Source: Micropterus salmoides
Lineage: Eukaryota; Chordata; Actinopteri; Centrarchiformes; Centrarchidae
Assembly: GCF_014851395.1 (NCBI RefSeq)
Contig: NW_024043372.1
Location: forward strand, 12,452,469 to 12,516,468
DNA length: 64,000 nt
Direction: 5' to 3'
Made by a program: the position numbers and the translations under genes. This document shows, piece by piece, positions 51,784-62,452 of this stretch (its first letter is position 1; every line of letters starts with the position of its first letter). Under the pieces are notes generated by a model, which was given only the letters and a program-made list of their open reading frames with translations, made no database searches and had not been told where the DNA came from.

Positions 51784-54700
51784 GTACCAGTAATGTCAAA
51801 TCCAATGGGTAGCTTATCAGAAGGCACAGTGTATGGATCCCGGATTGGGATGACAGAGGACTCCCTCGCTCCCTGGAGAGAAACAGGGGCTCTGGAGAAC
51901 CCTGGGAATTGGGGGAGATGAAATCAAGCGTGGAAGCCCTGGAGCGTGGCATACCAGGCCTCTACCTCTCCTGCTTCGACATGCTCCTCACTGAGGACGC
52001 CACCTGGCTGGTGAAGGTTTCAGAGGCCTCCCCAGCGCTGGCTGTACCCATGACTCGCATGGAGTCCCAGGAGGAACCAGAGCAGTGCCCCGTCATTGAT
52101 AGCCAGGAACAGGGACTCTCTCCTGGGATGGCGGGGCAGGAGGAAGAGCGGTCTCTGGAGCAGGTGCAGAGCATGGTGGTGGGAGAAGTGCTGAAGGACA
52201 TTGAAACAGCCTGCAAACTGCTCAATATCACCCCAGGTAGGCTGCCTTCCACTAACCTACTACTGCAATTTGTCATCCTCAAGAGAGTAACTGACAAAGA
52301 AACAAATCTTTAAAGTACACATGGCATTTTTCATGACAAAAACATTTTACCCGTTATTTGCTGGTAAAGGGATGTTGATTCCACGATATTTAAGATACTG
52401 GGTCGTGCTCGCAAAATCAACACATATTTGTGTGAATAGCTTCGGCAAGATGACAGATCCCTTAAATCATATCCTTGCTGACGTAAAATTGTATTTGCCT
52501 ACTCCAGGATCTGTTTAATCCTGACATTTGCATGTGTTCTCTTGGATTGTGACAGTGATGGTTCTTTCCTGCCATTAGACGTGTACACAGTCTTATGGGC
52601 GAGGTCTTCTACTGTGAAAGCAAATAGAGGAAGCATTATGTATTGTAAGGCTTCTGGCTGTCATAAACCTGTGCAATCTCCAGTCATCTGTTCTACTGAT
52701 TAGAACTGTAGTGGCATAAAAAGCGAGATTAATTTGTGGTTTCAGTAGATTCATGATGTGTTAGTGTAGCTTAATAACACACATAATACAAAATACACAA
52801 AAAATTGTGAATTTAACTGACTTAACTTGACTCAGTGGATTTTAATCTCACTGGAGAAGCAGGTAATTCACCGCAGGGAGTTTTCTGATCGTTTTCCTGT
52901 CTCTCTCTGTTTTCCTAGACCCTATTGAGTGGAACACAGGGAATGTCCAGAAGTGGCTGCTGTGGACTGAACATCTGTACAGGTTGCCCCACGCGGGAAA
53001 GGAATTCCAGGAGCTGACAGGAAAGGACCTGTGTGCCATGAGTGAGGAGGAGTTTCACCAGCGCTCACCGCAGTGTGGAGACACACTGCATGCACATCTG
53101 GACATATGGAAGTCAGGTGTGTGTGACCAGGTCATCATAGCCGGCTGCAGCATGATTGTATTGGACAGTGTTTAAATTGTCAAGTCAAGTCGACTTCACT
53201 ACAAATTTGCCTCATCATGTTTACAATCTGCACAGCACACAACATGCTCTATGCATTGGTTTGGATGCGCAGACATTTATGGAGAAACAGAATAACAATA
53301 AAATAGTAAACGTCTTCTCTCTCTCCAGCTGCCTGGATGAAAGAGAGGTGTTCAGTTGGAGATACAAAAACTACAGGTAGGTCTGGTTTCCTCATACATC
53401 ATCATCCTCATTTAAAGACAATATTAAACTGTAATGAATAAAAAAATATCTGTAACTTTTCACAGAATTAGACAAATTAAAATGTATTGGCATTTACACA
53501 CTTAAACTATAGACCACTGGACATTTACGTATAACTAAGTAGTAATAAGAAAAAAATAAGACTAAAGATTTTGGCTTTGTGTGTCTCCCGTGTCCTTGTT
53601 AGTTTGGAAACCAGAAGGGCCTCGCCTTGTAATCTTTTGGCCTTTGGGGAATGTGTGTTTTGCTCTATGAATCACTACACTGTGGCCGTAAGGTCCTAAT
53701 GTTGTTTTTTTGTTGTTTAGTTGGCGAGGAACTTTGGTCCGAGGCAGATTCATCTTGTTCAGGTCAGCCCATTCATCTGTGGCAGTTCCTTAGAGAACTA
53801 CTTCTTAAACCTCACAGCTACGGACGCTGCATCCGCTGGCTCAATAAAGAAAAAGGTATCTTCTTTTTTTAAATACTACAGTATAGACATGCATCTCAAG
53901 ACAGTATGGTCATTTTACTGCTGTATTTTTACGTTGGAATGAAAGAAAAACTAAAGTGACAATAACATTATAGTTTATAATTTATTCCACTATTGTATTT
54001 CATTCCTTACACTTTAACTGAAGGGCTTTCATCACTTGACGTAAACTGTTACTTCGTCCGTATTCACTTTATACATGTCACCTGACATTTCAGTTGCTTT
54101 GAATTCCTACTCCATAGAGAGCCTAAGTCACTCGCTTCCACTTCTGGCCCATGAGACCTTATTTCAGAAAAAAATATGTACAGTAGTCAATGGCGAGAGA
54201 CAACTTTTTTCTTGATCCCGTTTGAACTGTGCCCTGAATTACACATATGATGTTTGTCAATTTAAAAGATAATTTTCTCGGTCAAGAAAGTTGCACTTTG
54301 TCGTAAAAAAAACAGTAAAGTTACATGTTATTTTGTGTGAAAACCGTTCAATGAACTACATCTCTTGTCTCGCAAAATATACATCATGGACATGTTAACG
54401 TGGGGTGAGTCCAATCTCAAAACGTTTTGCAATGGATTTGGATTGAATGGTTTCTGGATTGAACGAAATGTTTCCTTGAAACGTTCTGCAATGTTCTGCA
54501 ACGGGCTTCGAGGTATGTTTTCTCCCGTTTGGCGGGCGTGTCACAGGTATTACCCAATCAGCTGCCACAGCTTTGTAAACACAACCATGTTAAAAAGGCA
54601 GGAAAATGCAGTGGGCTTGTGTACACAATGGGGTGTTCAAGGCACCACCATTTCCATTGAAAAAAAAAAAACGTTTCGCTACGTTTTGTCGGTGCTGAAT

Positions 54701-55978
54701 TTGCCAGTGGTAATGCTAGCAAACACTCATTGCTTAGTTGCTGCTAGCTAGGTAACTTAGCTATGTTCCACGCACCTGATGGATTTAATCCAACGACTGT
54801 CAGTCCTTTTATCATATTATCTACACATGTAAGTTCTTTGACGTTAGCTTCAGTAACATTAGCTTCAGTCATTGAGACTCAAGACAATACACTGCGACCA
54901 TCATCATATGTGTAATTCAGAGTACAATTCAAAAGGGACCAAAAAATTAGTTGTGTCTTGTCGTGACTACCGTACATATTTCTTCCGAAGTAAGGTCCCC
55001 TGGTGGTCCACCGGAAGGGGAGGGACTTAGGCTCTCTATAGTCAAACTGTCTTCCACACTTTCTCTTCAACTGAAGTTTCAGCTCATTTCACTGACTAAC
55101 CCTTAACTGACACAGCTGCTTTCAGCTCTTACTATCAACTTAGACCAAAAACTCCTATTAATGCTTACACTTCACTTGATACTTAAAAACCTTTCAGGGC
55201 TTTCAACTTCAATTTGCTTTTATCTATTATTAACTCAACTTACAGTTCAGCCACTTTCTGAGCTTACGTTAACTGACAATTTCTTTCACAGCTTACGCTT
55301 TAACTGACACTTCAACTTCTTTGATTTGTTTCACGTCAACTGACATCTCCATCTCTTTCTCTTCAACTGACATTTCGACTACTTCAATTTAAAGTTCAGA
55401 TCATTGCAGTGAATCAACTTCAACTGCTTTCTTCTCTTACACTTCAACTGACACTTTAACTCCTTTGCATGCTTACATTTCAACTGTCAGTGCTTCATTT
55501 TAAACTGTAACTCCTTAAATAACATCTCACATGCAAATAATTCATATTTTAAAAACAGCTTGTTTACATTGTGTCAAAACTCAGCGACAGAAAAGAAAAC
55601 AGAAAATTTGACTTTTCTATAAATTCTAATATAATTTTGTCTCTAAAATATTTTGTTTTTTAAATTTTTTTAAATGTATATATTATTGCCTTTTTGCCAG
55701 GCCATTCTGGCAATGAGACTACTAGTATAAAGAAAAAAAGAGAAAAGAATCATATACATATAAGTGGAAAAATGTCAAATCTCTTGTGATTCCCACCAGG
55801 TATTTTTAAAATTGAAGATTCTGCTCACGTTGCAAGACTGTGGGGACTCAGAAAGAATCGACCTGCAATGAACTATGACAAGCTGAGCCGGTCCATTCGT
55901 CAATACTACAAGAAGGGCATCATCCGTAAGCCTGACGTGTCTCAGAGACTGGTGTACCAGTTTGTTCACCCAGTATGA
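51784..55978 (+). CDS. spdef: SAM pointed domain-containing ETS transcription factor, 5 coding exons, apparent frameshift in exon 1
   Basis: SPDEF is a nuclear ETS factor that drives epithelial and secretory (goblet) cell differentiation. Coding exons are 51784(ATG 51793)-52236, 52919-53116, 53329-53376, 53721-53855 and 55800-55978, all GT-AG and in phase. The pointed domain starts in the first exon (VGEVLKDIETACKLLNIT) and continues through VQKWLLWTEH and LHAHLDIWKS. The ETS domain begins PIHLWQFLRELLLKPHSYGR, with NRPAMNYDKLSRSIRQYYKK, ending VYQFVHPV. The frame from ATG 51793 meets TGA at 51918-51920. The conserved frame is open only after a stop at 51810-51812. A run of five G (51911-51915) is where the frames would join with one more base. 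That gives 334 residues, against 335 in human. Without it, translation could start at ATG 51918 and give 292 residues. Identification is secure; the N-terminus is not. Confidence 0.93.
54114..55041. mobile_element. ~930-bp inverted-repeat element in spdef intron (between exons at 53855 and 55800)
   Basis: The left end ATAGAGAGCCTAAGTC is mirrored by GACTTAGGCTCTCTAT at the right. Imperfect pairing runs about 150 nt inward, including AAATATGTACAGTAGTCA against its inverse and AATTACACATATGATG against CATCATATGTGTAATT. No transposase frame. A long-inverted-repeat MITE; the target duplication is unclear. Confidence 0.7.
55060..55515 (+). repeat. Degenerate minisatellite with CTTCAACTGACA unit
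   Basis: The core TTCAACTGACA or close variants recurs about ten times, with pyrimidine-rich spacers such as CTTTCACTTC and CTCCTTTGCATGCTTACA. The purine/pyrimidine strand bias is strong. It lies just upstream of the last spdef exon. Confidence 0.65.
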
Positions 55979-56804
55979 GGCAGCAGCATAGTGGGAAGAG
56001 TAGGCGGCGGAGATGGAAACCTTCAAAACTAAAAGGACACATTATCTCCCCATGCACTTGAACACCTAAGCCTGAGATGAAAAAGGTGACATGGATCATG
56101 TGCACTGACCGACTCCAATGGTACACACTTCCAGCAGGTAGCTGCTGCATGAAGGCTTATCAAATCACGAGCAAGAGACAAAACAATGTGGCTGTTGGGG
56201 CTTTTTGAATGAAACAACCACATATTAAAAAAAACAGGACAAAAAAAACAACAAATACACTGCCTTGTCATTTGCATGATCTGCCTGCTTATTTTTCTAT
56301 TATGTGATTCTTAATTATCCTTTATTTACCGCCAATTACCAATATTTAGAACTAACTGCTTTTACGTACACAGTTCAGGAAAACGCCCATCGCCCACAGC
56401 TACATTTGCTTTGTCTTTTTGTTTCACTCATCTTGACCACTCTGTCTCTGTTTGATTTAGAGCCAGTTTTCCTGCCACCGTTGAAATTGTGGTTAGGATT
56501 GTTTTGCTTCGTTTTCGGGTTTGGTCCTGGCTGTTACACATACAGTCAGTCAGTCAGTTTTTGTAACCCATCAACTCCCTGACAGGGCGATCCTCAAACC
56601 CTGTTGTGACTGTATTGATAATGCCGCTTAAATGTGATTTTTTTGGTAAGGTGTAACTTAGTAAAGAGGGATGCATTCCCTTAATATAGTTTCACTGCTG
56701 AGGAGCCCTACTTTATTATGCTGTCAACTTTTGTTTATACTGCTGTATATTGCATTTTATGTTGTGGGTGTTTCACAATCGAGACCCAAAGTGGGTGAAA
56801 TAAA
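55979..56804 (+). other. spdef: spdef 3' UTR with candidate poly(A) signal
   Basis: Follows the spdef stop codon. The first clear AATAAA is at 56799-56804, with several more within 40 nt. Another cluster lies near 57596-57603 and 57923-57928. Which is used is unknown. Confidence 0.45.
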
Positions 56805-56919
56805 TAGATATAAAATAAATAATCATATAAATAAATACAGACAAAATGTGTGACATAAAGATAAAATTGTAAAATACACTTAAGCCATGCCTATAGGGAT
56901 GGTAATGTTGGTCTCTCTG

Positions 56920-57465
56920 TCCACTACTTTGGCCCAGACAGCACTCGACTACTTTTTTGATGGATTAACATGACATTTGTAGCAGACATTCATGTGCTCC
57001 TCAGGATGAATTATAATAACTTTAATGATCGTTTAATGTTTCCGCAAAATATAAGTTTGTCCAATACTTTGGTATTCAGTCATCAGCCTCTGTTGTATAT
57101 TTTGTGGGGCTACTTCACAAATGTTAGCATGCTAACACACTAAAGTAAGACAAGTAGGTCAATCTGCAGGTCCACAGTACTACAGGAGAGGTCTTCTACA
57201 TGCCACAAACCTCTCAACTGTTGCACCAAAACAACTTGGTTAGGTTTATGAAAATATCATGATTTGCGTTAATATAAATATGTTAATTCAGAAAGTTATC
57301 TCAGGGGGCCTGTCATGCAGTAAAGTGGGTGTGTCATGCAGCCTGCAAGTCTGCACATAGACCCTTCTCAAAGATGGTAAACATTGTACCTGCTAAACAT
57401 CAGCATGTAAGCATTGTTATTGTTAGATTTTAGCATTTGGCTCATAGCATCACTTTTCAATACAA
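56920..57465 (+). repeat. TTAGCATGCTAAC fish repeat, copy 3
   Basis: Contains GATGAATTATAATAACTTTA, AAATGTTAGCATGCTAACAC, then after about 210 nt of unrelated sequence GTAAACATTGTACCTGCTAA and CATCAGCATG. It is colinear with 2040-2560 and 31480-33065. Confidence 0.7.
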
Positions 57466-58454
57466 ACTCTTTGTCTTTCTGTCAAGAAAAAACAGAGCGG
57501 AGCCATTTATTTGGCTTTCGCTTATTTGGACGTGAACAGCAGCCATTGACAACAGCTAATTTATTGACTTGCTCTGTCCTGTTTGTCTTGATTGATAAAT
57601 AAATATCTGGTGATGAAAGTGACATTATAAAAAAAAATGCTGTTTTGATTTTCACAGAAAGAATGCTGGATTGAAATAAAAAGCATTTTATTTTGAGAAG
57701 AAGCAGGATGAAATAACATTTTATTGAATATATTGGATACAATATGTATTGGATTAATTCACAATATGTGATGTATTCATATGAGTATGTATTTCATAGT
57801 TTATTTATTTTTTTAATTTTGATGCTTTGGGGCTGCATATTTTTAACTCACCCCCCAAGTGTGGTTATTTTTTTCACCAATTTAGTGTCTGAGGATAGGA
57901 TATCCAAGTTTCAAACAGGGCTAAATAAACTTTATTTTTTGAACTGAATAAGCATCTGTGTGGTGTCTCTAACAAATAAAGTTTTTGTAGTGCATGTAAG
58001 GCTCAACCCAAACTCAGCAGTTATTGGAAAGCTCAACAATAATATAATTAAATATTAGCATGTGTTCTTTTCTGTTTCAGATCATCAATGACATTTATCT
58101 TTTCTTGCCACCTATAACTGTTGTTTCTTTCATAAGGGTTTTAACAGGTTTTAAAGTGTGACATAATTGCTCTTCCTATGAAGGGAGAGCCAGAGCATAT
58201 TTGCTAAGATAAGGTGCCCTGAGTTATATTGAGCGTTTTGATCATGCAGGTTAAGGGTGTGCAGTGGAAGGTAAACTTATCCATGCATAATGTACGGGTT
58301 TTTAAATCTCATAGGAGGGGAAATATGTATTGAAACAATCAAGAGGAGTGAAGATTTCAACCTAGAAAAAAAATATATATCAAAAAAACATTTAAACCTA
58401 TTTCACAGTATTATATTTTGATGTTTCACCTTTAAAAAAAACATTTTCCTTCCC

Positions 58455-58535
58455 CAATAGACTTGTTTACAAAAGGAACAACAACAACAAGTCAGAAGTT
58501 CAAGTCAAAAGTTCCTTTTGTAAACAAGTCTATTG
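58455..58535. repeat. Perfect hairpin, 25-bp arms, 31-nt loop
   Basis: The left arm 58455-58479 starts CAATAGACTTGTTTAC and the right arm 58511-58535 ends GTAAACAAGTCTATTG. All 25 positions pair. The loop is 58480-58510 (ACAACAACAACAAGTC and on). Each arm includes TGTTTAC, a forkhead-type motif. It has neither the mismatches nor the flanking stem usual for a microRNA precursor. Confidence 0.9.
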
Positions 58536-58800
58536 CATTGTATAACATTGCACAGATGTTGCATTCGGAATGAAAAGGATTATATTATATTTACTTCTTC
58601 AACGCTGAATTTTCTCCCAAAATGTGACAAAATCATGAGTCTAGAAAAAAACACCTCCCGCTTAGATTCTGAGGGACTTACATTTGATGATTTAGAAGGT
58701 CATCAATCAATAAATACATTGTAGTAGAAATTGTTATAGTAGCTAAAACTGTCACCAAGATGTCAGTGTCTGTGTTTGGCCAGTTGTCAAAAGAAAAAAA

Positions 58801-58842
58801 TATACACCACACAACCACAAAATGTATTGTGGTTGTGTGTAT
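58801..58842. repeat. Short hairpin
   Basis: ACACAACCACAA (58809-58820) pairs with TTGTGGTTGTGT (58827-58838) across a 6-nt loop, with further imperfect pairing outside. It lies 270 nt from the larger hairpin. Confidence 0.7.
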
Positions 58843-59567
58843 TTCTAATAGTTAAAATGTTTTGGGGGGGGGTTCTGGGTAAACTTCTAGATAATTATTA
58901 TGTACGTGTTGAGTCCTGTGGCACTGAGTGGAATTTTAACTGGCAGCAGATGTGTTGAGTTTATACTGAAGGATTGTGGTCATTGTGTGAATCTGACTCA
59001 CAAAATGATGACTTATGTGACAAGTGTCTTAAAGTCTGGTTACTACTGACCTCTAGTGGCAGAAACTGCCACAGCTGATCCACCATTTTCATTTCTTTCT
59101 CAGACTAGATTAAAGGTGAGGAAGCTCTAAATACTTTGTTCAAATTTATTTAAAAGGGGGAACCGCTCACTTTAGATATTTAGACATGACATAATCTCTA
59201 TTGAATTTCACTCAAGTCCCAAAATCAGAAAACTAGATTCACCAAGTTTGCCCCATTGACATCGATTATTCTATTCTATTGGAGCTGTGCTCCGAGCGAT
59301 GTGAATTTTAATTTTATGTGAATTTCATTCTTTCATTCTGGTTTGAATTTATGCATATTAATACAGCTGAATTAATTTGTATATTATTTTTTAACAAAAC
59401 CATTAAAATATTATTTCCCAGTGACTCAGTAGTAAACTAAATTACACCACATTTTAAATTATTATGGAAAGCCGCAACATCAAGAAAATCACAGCAATTT
59501 GGAAAAACTTGGAAAATGATTGAGGGGAAAACACAATATCAACTAAATCTGTCTATGAAGATTCTCA

Positions 59568-59735
59568 GTCATCCAGGTCATAGTTATCCTACAAAGGTTA
59601 AAGTCAAGGGCAACTGGACTTGGTTGAAGATACTGGAAGACGTTTCGTCCCTCATCAGCTTAGTTTCCCTACCAGTCAGTCAGAACTGAAGAAGTCCTTT
59701 GGATGAGGGACGAAACGTCTTATTTACATAGGATA
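59568..59735. repeat. Fold-back repeat with GAAACGTCTT arms
   Basis: AAGACGTTTCGTCCCTCATC (59637-59656) is mirrored by GATGAGGGACGAAACGTCTT (59702-59721). It is preceded by GGTTAAAGTCAAGGGCAACT, which resembles 4888-4915. It is a dispersed fish repeat family rather than a gene. Confidence 0.7.
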
Positions 59736-61488
59736 GCAAACTAAATAACTACAATGTTAGTTTATCAAAATGTATTATAACAGTTAGGGGGCTTTAGTCA
59801 AGACTGTGGCTATTGCTTGCTATCTTTAACAGGATTTAGCTCCCTTGCTTCAGCTGTTTAGTTTAGGACCGTTTGGTTTTGTTTTAGCTGCTATTATAGA
59901 AGCATTATGTGCTGAAATGTCACATGTTATCTCAGGCTAAAGGAATCTCATATTTGCCTCAGAGTTTTCTAATGACATCTTTTATTTTCGCTTATGCAGA
60001 ATGAACAGGCACTACAGTTTGGAAATTACAGCACTATGCTAAAAAAAGAGAAAGCCCTAGTCCTCTAAAAGTTTTCCTCACCATTGCAGGTCAATGTTTA
60101 CAGCATCACCAACAGACAGAAAATAAACGAGCATTTGAGTTTGTTTGTTTTTTAAATATGATTTACCATTCTCAGTGTATCACAGATGTTTCACAGTGGA
60201 TGTTGTAGCTTAACACTTGTTAACAGTCCCATTCTGTTACAGTTTGTTAACACAGTAAAGTCTTTAAATTCATATAATCTCCAATCAGACAAACATGTAG
60301 TGTCAGTGTAAACTGAGCTGGACAAGCAGGAGTCAGATTCTGAGGGCACAAGCTCTCTTTCACTGTGTTGAATGTGTTGAGAGTCTATGCAGCGGCAGGG
60401 TGGGACTATTATTATTATTATGGTAAGGCAATATTTATCTCCCTCTGCATCCAGTGCTTACAAGGATAAAAAGCATACAGAAGCATTATCACAGTACAAG
60501 AAACATTTACCCTCCTGGATCTTTTAAAAATGAACTTCTTTCTTGCAGTAGAAAAGGCAGTTGTCTCATCAATATTTCAGAGACGGATCCTCTTTCTGCT
60601 TTTTTGTGCAGCACTCGTTGCAGCTTTCTCTGTCTGCTTTAGTAAGAGAACACCCACGTTCCTCAGTGACAAGGGTGTAGTTTTCACCAACACCTGCTAC
60701 CAGGAGTAGTAAACCAATCTCGTCTAACATGTACTGTGCTGCCATCTTTGTTTGTATAAAGTTTGATTTAGATTTCCTGATTAAAACAATTTTTTTTAAT
60801 TGTAAGACATGTATAGCCAATATTTAATACAACCTGTATTTTGGTACCCAGTTACACAATGCAAATCAATGGTGTCATCATCCTCATGGTAAGAGTTTTA
60901 ATTTGATCAAGAAACTGTGAATAATTTGGTGGAAACAAATTGAGGCCATGCACTGGATCAGTTCAGATCAGAGCGGTAAACAGTGTGTGGGAGCATCAGC
61001 ATGCACACAATCACAGAGATAAGAGCTGGAAGCTGATAATGCCGAGTCACTGATATAGAATACAAGTCTCATTAACTGCAGAATAAGAAAATAAATAAAA
61101 CATTGGTTGTGAAATGAAGCTAATTGCTGTACAAAACAGCTGCAAGTTTGTATTTCCAAGCAGGTTTTGTTCATGACTCCTGCATTATTCACGGAGCCTG
61201 CATGTAAAGACAAAACAGAAGAAGAAATGAAATGACAGGTAATAGTTATAACAGGCACCTTGTTAGAGACGAGTGGGTCAGTGGGTGTCAAGTGTTTTTC
61301 TAACACTGAAGACATCCACACCTCCGCTGGTCAGCACGACAGTGGGGGTTATTGTAAACAATCCTTGCACTATTTGATAACGTAAATATTTCCATTTCAA
61401 AGAAAAGCTCTGTTCAGTGACTTTTATCTCGTTTTAAAATGCTAATTCAGTGAGATGCTGTGGAGTACAGGAGAAAAAAAACTATACA

Positions 61489-61994
61489 CAATAGTTTGAC
61501 ATTTTGGGAAATACGCTTATTTGCTGTCTTGGAGAGAGTTAGATGAGAAGATCAACACCACTCTCATGTCTGTACAGTAAATTTAAAGCTAGACCCAGCA
61601 GCTGCTTAGCTAAGCTTAGCATAACGACACAAAGCAGAGCGAAAGAAGCTACCCTGGGTCTCTTTCTAAACCCCTTGTATCTTGTTTGTTTCATCTGTAC
61701 CAGAAAATGACAAATTGTGTTTTTTTGGTGGGTTTTGTGCTGTAGCTTTGGCTTGGCCAGGGGCAATAACTTCCAAAACTGCAGCATATCATTCTTTCCA
61801 CTTTCCGTACAGATTAATAAAAGACAACTGTGCCCGACCTTCAGACAGAGCCAGGCTAGCTGTTTCCCCCTATTTCCACTCTTTATGCTAAGCTAGGCTA
61901 ACCTGGTCCTAGCTGGAGCTTCATATTTACATTAGAGTGGTATCCATCTTCTCATCTAACTCCCAGGCGCAGTTTCCCAAAATGTAAAACTATT
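61489..61994. mobile_element. ~506-bp fold-back element
   Basis: The left arm reads AATAGTTTGACATTTTGGGA and then GAGTTAGATGAGAAGATC. The opposite strand of the right end reads AATAGTTTTACATTTTGGGA and then GAGTTAGATGAGAAGATG. Pairing continues through CACTCT and TAGCTTAGCATAA blocks, so most of the element can fold on itself. No coding frame and no clear target duplication. A long-inverted-repeat MITE. Confidence 0.75.
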
Positions 61995-62452
61995 CCTGTA
62001 ATGCTAAACTTGTAGAAAGAAAAGAAAACACTGTATTCAATGAGAAAAAAACTGTACAAGCCTCCAGACTGTAAAAAAAAAGGATTAAAATATATACATG
62101 AAATGCACAATGCATAGCTCATTCTCGCTATCCAGGCACAAGTGACAATACCATATCAATATTATGATGAGAGAATGTATTATATGACATGTTAGCATCA
62201 CATCTGAAATCAAACACAGCTACACACAAAAGAGACTAGAAAATATTTTGCTTCGGTTGCAGTATTTGGAGATGATGTGATCCTGAACAGATTCAGTAAA
62301 GTCTTCTCTGTGATGAGTGCTGAGATGAAGAAAGTTCACTGTGCCCGGGAGGAAGAGGAAGCTTTGCTTTCAAGTCTCTGGCAATGTGCATTTATGACTG
62401 GACGGTTCAGTCTGGGTTCACCCTCCGACGATACATTACTTAGCTGGAACAG
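61995..62452 (-). other. pacsin1: pacsin1 3' UTR, proximal part
   Basis: Directly downstream of the pacsin1 stop. No canonical poly(A) hexamer was identified nearby on the minus strand, so the UTR may run further left, past the fold-back element. Confidence 0.4.

Larger units (their letters stand above)
57466..61488. other. Intergenic between spdef and pacsin1
   Basis: No coding exon seen. It contains the hairpins at 58455-58535 and 58801-58842, a fold-back repeat at 59568-59735, ATT repeats at about 60408-60420, and otherwise AT-rich sequence. The left part may include distal spdef 3' UTR and the right part pacsin1 3' UTR. Confidence 0.5.

Noticed and set aside
51962..52297. 111-residue minus-strand frame opposite spdef exon 1
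   Set aside because: The antisense of a conserved coding exon, with no independent support.
58455..58535. MicroRNA gene
   Set aside because: Perfect pairing with a large loop and no extended flanking stem is unlike a typical precursor; kept only as a hairpin observation.
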